Source: Simmondsia chinensis
Lineage: Eukaryota; Streptophyta; Magnoliopsida; Caryophyllales; Simmondsiaceae
Reading direction: 5' to 3'
NCBI GenBank assembly: GCA_018398585.1
Contig: JAGTTD010000010.1
Location: forward strand, 23,383,739-23,447,738
DNA: 64,000 bases
Shown piece after piece: positions 59,920 to 64,000 of the stretch. The notes below the pieces were generated by a model that saw only the letters and a program-made list of their open reading frames with translations, searched no databases and was not told the origin of the DNA. Both the position numbers and the translations under genes were made by a program. Numbering within the stretch: the first letter of the stretch is position 1; each line of letters opens with the position of its first letter.

Positions 59920-60904
59920 ATAATTGTTATCAGAGCGAACCCTGAATAAGCTCATGATTGACATTAAAAATATGAGGTTTGATAAAATAGGAGTATGCAG
60001 AATTACAAAAAATATGAAATTGGGAATTTTATTAAAAGAAAAGGGTGGACCTAAAGATTGGTTTTAAAGAGTTTAACAAGGTTGAATGATTACTATAGTT
60101 TTAAATTGCTTAAAATTTTAGATGAGTCATGCTTCAATCAAGGAGCAAAGTTCTAAATCAGATCTAATGAGATTAAATATTTAAAGAATTGAATAGATTA
60201 TTAATCTAATGAGATTAGATTTGAACCAAAGCATGAAATATTCAAATGTTGAATATTCTATGACAATCCAAAACAAGGAATATCTAATGGGATGTTCGAT
60301 TTATAATTTAATGCAATTAAGATCTAAAATAACTATTATTTGTTCAAATTAAAAAATAAAAATATAAATAATAGGGGTGCCGCTGGGCACACCGCGCCCC
60401 CTTTATATATATTTTTTATAATTTAAATAAATAATTAATTAATTTGGATGAGATCCTTATTTAGATTATGCGATAATCTTTTCTAAAAGCATTTTGGAAA
60501 AATCGTTTATTTTTCCAACATTATTTGGCCATAAGTAATGTTATTCAAAATAGTTTGATAACATGATACTTATTAAATTTTATTCATATGTTTAATATTA
60601 TTTAAAGAGTTTAAAAATTATGTAGTGTGAATGAAATTAAAAGTCCAAGCAACTTTAGAAAATACTTGATTTAATCAAGTTGGAGAATTTTTTGAAATAG
60701 GTCCAATAAGATTAGAAAATTCAAAAGCCAAATTATTTGGAAAGAAAACTTCTCATAATGTATCTAATGAGTAGATTACATATGTTGGATAATTAAATGA
60801 ACCTAATATGATTAGGATTTTATTTAATTGATAAAAAAATAGAATGTGATTCTAATAATGATTATGAGATAATCAAATTTAAAAAAAAGATCCACCATTG
60901 TAAA

Positions 60905-61760
60905 TTTCAAGTGGGAGTGAGGATCAGGAATTGATTCCTCATGGTTGCCATTAATAGTGTGATAGTATAGTGAATAAGCACTACTCCCCAATGAGGGTGC
61001 TTGTTCACAAAAAATAGGGTTACACTTCTTAATGATAGATAGAGGTGTGGGAAAAATGAGTGCAGCCACACTAACGTAGAGTATCTTGTTTACTAGTACT
61101 AGTATCTAGGTAATTGTATACAATTGACTAGGGTAGTATGATAGTCTCCTAGGGAGCACTGTGAAACTATCATGGAGACCATGGATGAAACAGTGGGTTG
61201 ATTATGGTTAAGAAACATATTAAGTGAGAATAATTCTCATTTGACTTATAGTTTGTTATGCCCCTTTCCCATAGTAATGGGTAGATTGTTTTGCTCATCT
61301 TTACAAACACACAGAGAATGTTTAGGTGGATTCTGTGCTTTGTTTGTTTCCAAAAATTATTAAAACATTCACTAGAGTCAAAATATCAAATGGGAGCGAG
61401 CTTTTAAGTGAATGCTCATGACCTCCATTGTCTATCTAGCAGTATAGTAGGTGGGCGCGACTCCCCAAGGAGAGCTTTCATTTGCAGAATAAAGGATAGT
61501 CCTCTTAGCTATGGGCTGAAGTGCAGGAAAAATAAGTGCATCCACGCTGACATGGAGCACCTTGTGGACTTGTACGGATGTCAAAGTAGCAGTGTATAGT
61601 TGACTAGGGTATATATTAGCCTTCCTGAAGAATTCTGTTGTATGACCTCAGAGGCTAAGATGAGAGTGGTGTGCTAAATATGTTTAGTAAAGAGTTTACA
61701 AGAAAACATATTTATTGAGAAATATTCTCCCCATTATGATATCTTAATTCAGTGTCGCCA
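60905..61760 (+). repeat. Copia-A internal tandem repeat, two units
   Basis: Unit 1 (about 60905-61385) and unit 2 (about 61386-61760) share tcaa(g/a)(t/g)gggag(t/c)gag, gactccccaa(t/g)gag, gcatccacgctgacatgga-like and ttgactagggta landmarks and end in aacatatt.attgagaa.n.attctc. Both units are non-coding. They are also present in copies 2 and 3. Confidence 0.72.
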
Positions 61761-63649
61761 ATGAAGAGTTTTCAATAGTTCGATTAAGTTGCCACGGCAT
61801 GCATGTAAGTGTTAGATTGTGAACTCCGAACTTTGACTGTTTGTTAAAAGTATGAAAGTAATCCTACATGTTATATGACTTGTTTTACCGTTTTTGTTCT
61901 AGACTGCTTGTTATATTTTGCATTACGATTAATACAGATATGTCTTACTTGTTTGTTTTGTTATGCTCACTATGACACAATATGTTTTAGTACACGTAGA
62001 GCACTAGGATATGCTTAGAGTTTTCGAGGTTACTACTTGTAGATCTACTAAATTGAAAAGAATGTTAGACTAGACTAAAGAGTTAGTCAGTTGCAAGATT
62101 CAGACATTAGATGTCGAATGTTTTCTTAGTATTACTTGTAAATTCAACTATGGTAGAGCTGATCAAATATATGAAAAAAGTGTATGATTAGAGAATTAGT
62201 AGCATGGGAACAACTAATGAAAAAGATGATAGGGACACGATTACATTGGGAAAGTTCAGTTCAAGAGTAGGTCATAAGATGATGGCTTATTTAGTTCAAC
62301 TGGAATTCTTGATGCAAATATTAATAGCCAATCTCAATAGGATATGATCCTGACTTGGCGATCAAGGTCTTTCAATCGATTGATGCTAGATACATTCAGT
62401 ACTAGAGATTGCTCATTATATGAACTTGATGAAAGTACAGTTTTAGAGAAAAGGTATCTTGAGAACTAAGGGAAGAGTTCACTTAGTGTAACCATCTATC
62501 TCAGGAATTAAGTACCTCAAGAGTGTAAAATAAAATATGTGTCAAAGTAGTTTTGTCTCTTTTATAATAGCACTAAAATTTGAACAGAATTACCTAGGTA
62601 CTTAGATACTATTTTTGCCAAGACTGAAAGCCTACATGACAAGGTATATGATATCATGTCCCCTCTAGTTGTGACTTGTAGATAGTTGACTAGTATTCTA
62701 GTGAATGAGCTTTCAATAAGGGCACCAGGAGATTGTAGTTTAAGTGAAACAGTGTAGTTTTGTATTTGAGTAACTATCTTAATATACTTCTGAAATTTGG
62801 CTTCTACCCACTATTTGTTTCAAAATAGTTTTTCAGTTATTTTTATGAAAAACTGACCAAAAGTTAAGTAAACAAGTGTTTATTGCAAAGGGTACATTGG
62901 TAAATAGTTGACATGTTTTAATCAAAATTATATTAATGGAAGTTTATTCATCTAATACAAGGTAGGCTGTGCAATCAAATAAGAGAAAGTTTTCATGAAT
63001 ATCTTTTTAAGTGGGACTTGATCTTTGTGTCACATTAATTTAATATGATTTGCAACTAGTTTGATTTGTCTTATGGGATCATTAAGTACTAAAATAATAA
63101 CCAGTATATGAATCAGGTTTGAATTAATAGTGACTGAAAAAGCCTTTAAAAGTAAAGGCAGAAGAGCCATTAAGCTACTAGAACTTGTTCATAAAATGAT
63201 TATGGACTATTAAAAGTTCAAGTGTAAGCAAATAGTATTTCATAAAGCATTTATGAATAACTACTCAATTAGTTGATATATGGATATACTTATGAAAATT
63301 GAAGTCTTAAACCCTTTGAAAAGTTCATAGAATTAAAGACTAAAGTTAGGATTTATTAGGTAATTATATAAAGTCACTTTGATTAGATTGAAGTGGAGGA
63401 ATTCAAGAAAATTCTTAGTTTTTCCTTACTGTAAAGTGTTGTAGAAAGAATCAATAATGTGTTATTGAATATGGTAAGATTCATATGATGAGTCACGTCT
63501 ACATATCAAAAGGTTTGTTATGTAAGAAGTTTTAGAAAGTGTTTTAAAAGTTCAGTGGATAGCATGTGTTGGATAGATTGACAGTATGAGATACTATATC
63601 TTTACAGCCTAATACAACTTATAGTGTAGATGTATTAGATATATCTTCA

Positions 63650-64000
63650 ACTAGGCTATTGTAACATAAAGTACATGAGAGCTTTGGCATAGTGGGAGGA
63701 CGGTCAAGGTCACATGATGGATTCATGTCTTCAGTCTTCATGATTAAGCATGATGGTCAATATGATCTTTTAGACTACAATGGAACTCTTAAGTATACTG
63801 ATGCAAACCAATGGGTCATGGCGATAAAAGGTAAGTTAAAGTAGTTGAATTTTAACTAAGTCTGGGAACTTGTAAAGGCATGAAAAGACAAAGTCCATTT
63901 AGATTGGATCTAAATGGATCTACAAAAATAAAGAGTCAAGTAGACAAGAAGGTGGAGACCTTCAAGGCTAGATTGATGGCAACGGGTTATACCCAATAGG
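63650..64000 (+). pseudogene. pol: Copia-A reverse transcriptase start (partial at window edge)
   Basis: In shifted frames I read QWVMAIKGKLK, NFN*VWELV, then KKVETFKARLMATGYTQ, the start of the Ty1/copia RT domain (usual W..AM..E...L..N.TW.LV and ..[11 protein letters not shown]). Stops interrupt it. The window ends inside the domain. Confidence 0.72.

Larger units (their letters stand above)
57865..64000 (+). mobile_element. Copia family A copy 4 (plus strand), continues past the window
   Basis: It consists of a 5' LTR (57865-59919), a primer-binding site (about 59924-59936, ttgttatcagagc), a long non-coding interior (59937-63650) with two internal repeat units, and the start of a copia RT frame at the window end. 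It is the most complete copy of the family here and the reference for the others. Gag and integrase are not found where they should be, before RT. Confidence 0.8.

Noticed and set aside
60905..61760. CRISPR-like or satellite array
   Set aside because: There are only two diverged ~480-bp units per copy, and they recur inside a retrotransposon family on both strands.

Overview
This window looks like transposon-filled, non-genic nuclear DNA of a flowering plant, most likely a eudicot. Three things point there: chromovirus, Athila, Tat and Sirevirus LTR retrotransposons; plant RTE- and L1-type LINEs; and a decayed ~4 kb block of plastid DNA in plastome gene order (trnP, trnW, petG, petL, psbE, psbF, psbL, psbJ, petA). 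I see no intact host protein gene. The species cannot be named from what is here.

Left part (1-13304). The tail of a chromovirus (1-1303) abuts an inverted copia element, here called copia family A, whose minus-strand LTR fills 2225-5013 and carries a LINE fragment. A piece of Tat-type gypsy integrase (5014-5228 and 12325-12500) is split by a complete Athila-type element (5229-12319, TSD GCTGT) that has gag and a protease remnant but no RT, RNase H or integrase.

Centre-left (13305-29885). A plus-strand copia-A copy carries two complete, related chromoviruses: 14095-19868 (TSD atagt) and 20034-25389 (TSD tgtat). They sit only 165 bp apart, inside one internal repeat unit of their host. It is followed by two opposite-facing parts of a family-A LTR (27793-29711) and a 164-bp element with perfect 34-bp inverted ends.

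Centre (29886-50017). A minus-strand copia-A copy hosts an L1 LINE with an intact 639-codon ORF1 but no ORF2 (31009-33695, TSD), a retroposon joining 5S rRNA sequence to an RTE-LINE-like 3' tail (33877-34156, perfect 15-bp TSD), a 5'-truncated L1 tail, and an RTE LINE (37038-47787, TSD) that itself carries a near-complete Sirevirus (38455-46836). That is a three-level nest whose order of insertion can be read. The region ends in another pair of opposite-facing family-A LTR parts (47967-50017).

Right part (50018-64000). A nuclear plastid insertion (50156-54148) has (TA)n microsatellites at both ends and stop codons and frameshifts in nearly every gene. An L1 LINE on the minus strand follows (54766-57864). 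The last piece is another plus-strand copia-A copy (57865 to the window end) with a 2.06-kb LTR that carries a short TTG-tailed retroposon.

The elements interact mainly through nesting and shared ends. The RTE LINE 3' tail recurs on the 5S-derived retroposon and on the short retroposon at 58606-58747, which suggests mobilisation in trans by RTE machinery. Pure C or G tracts of 19-42 bp recur at six places inside unrelated elements.
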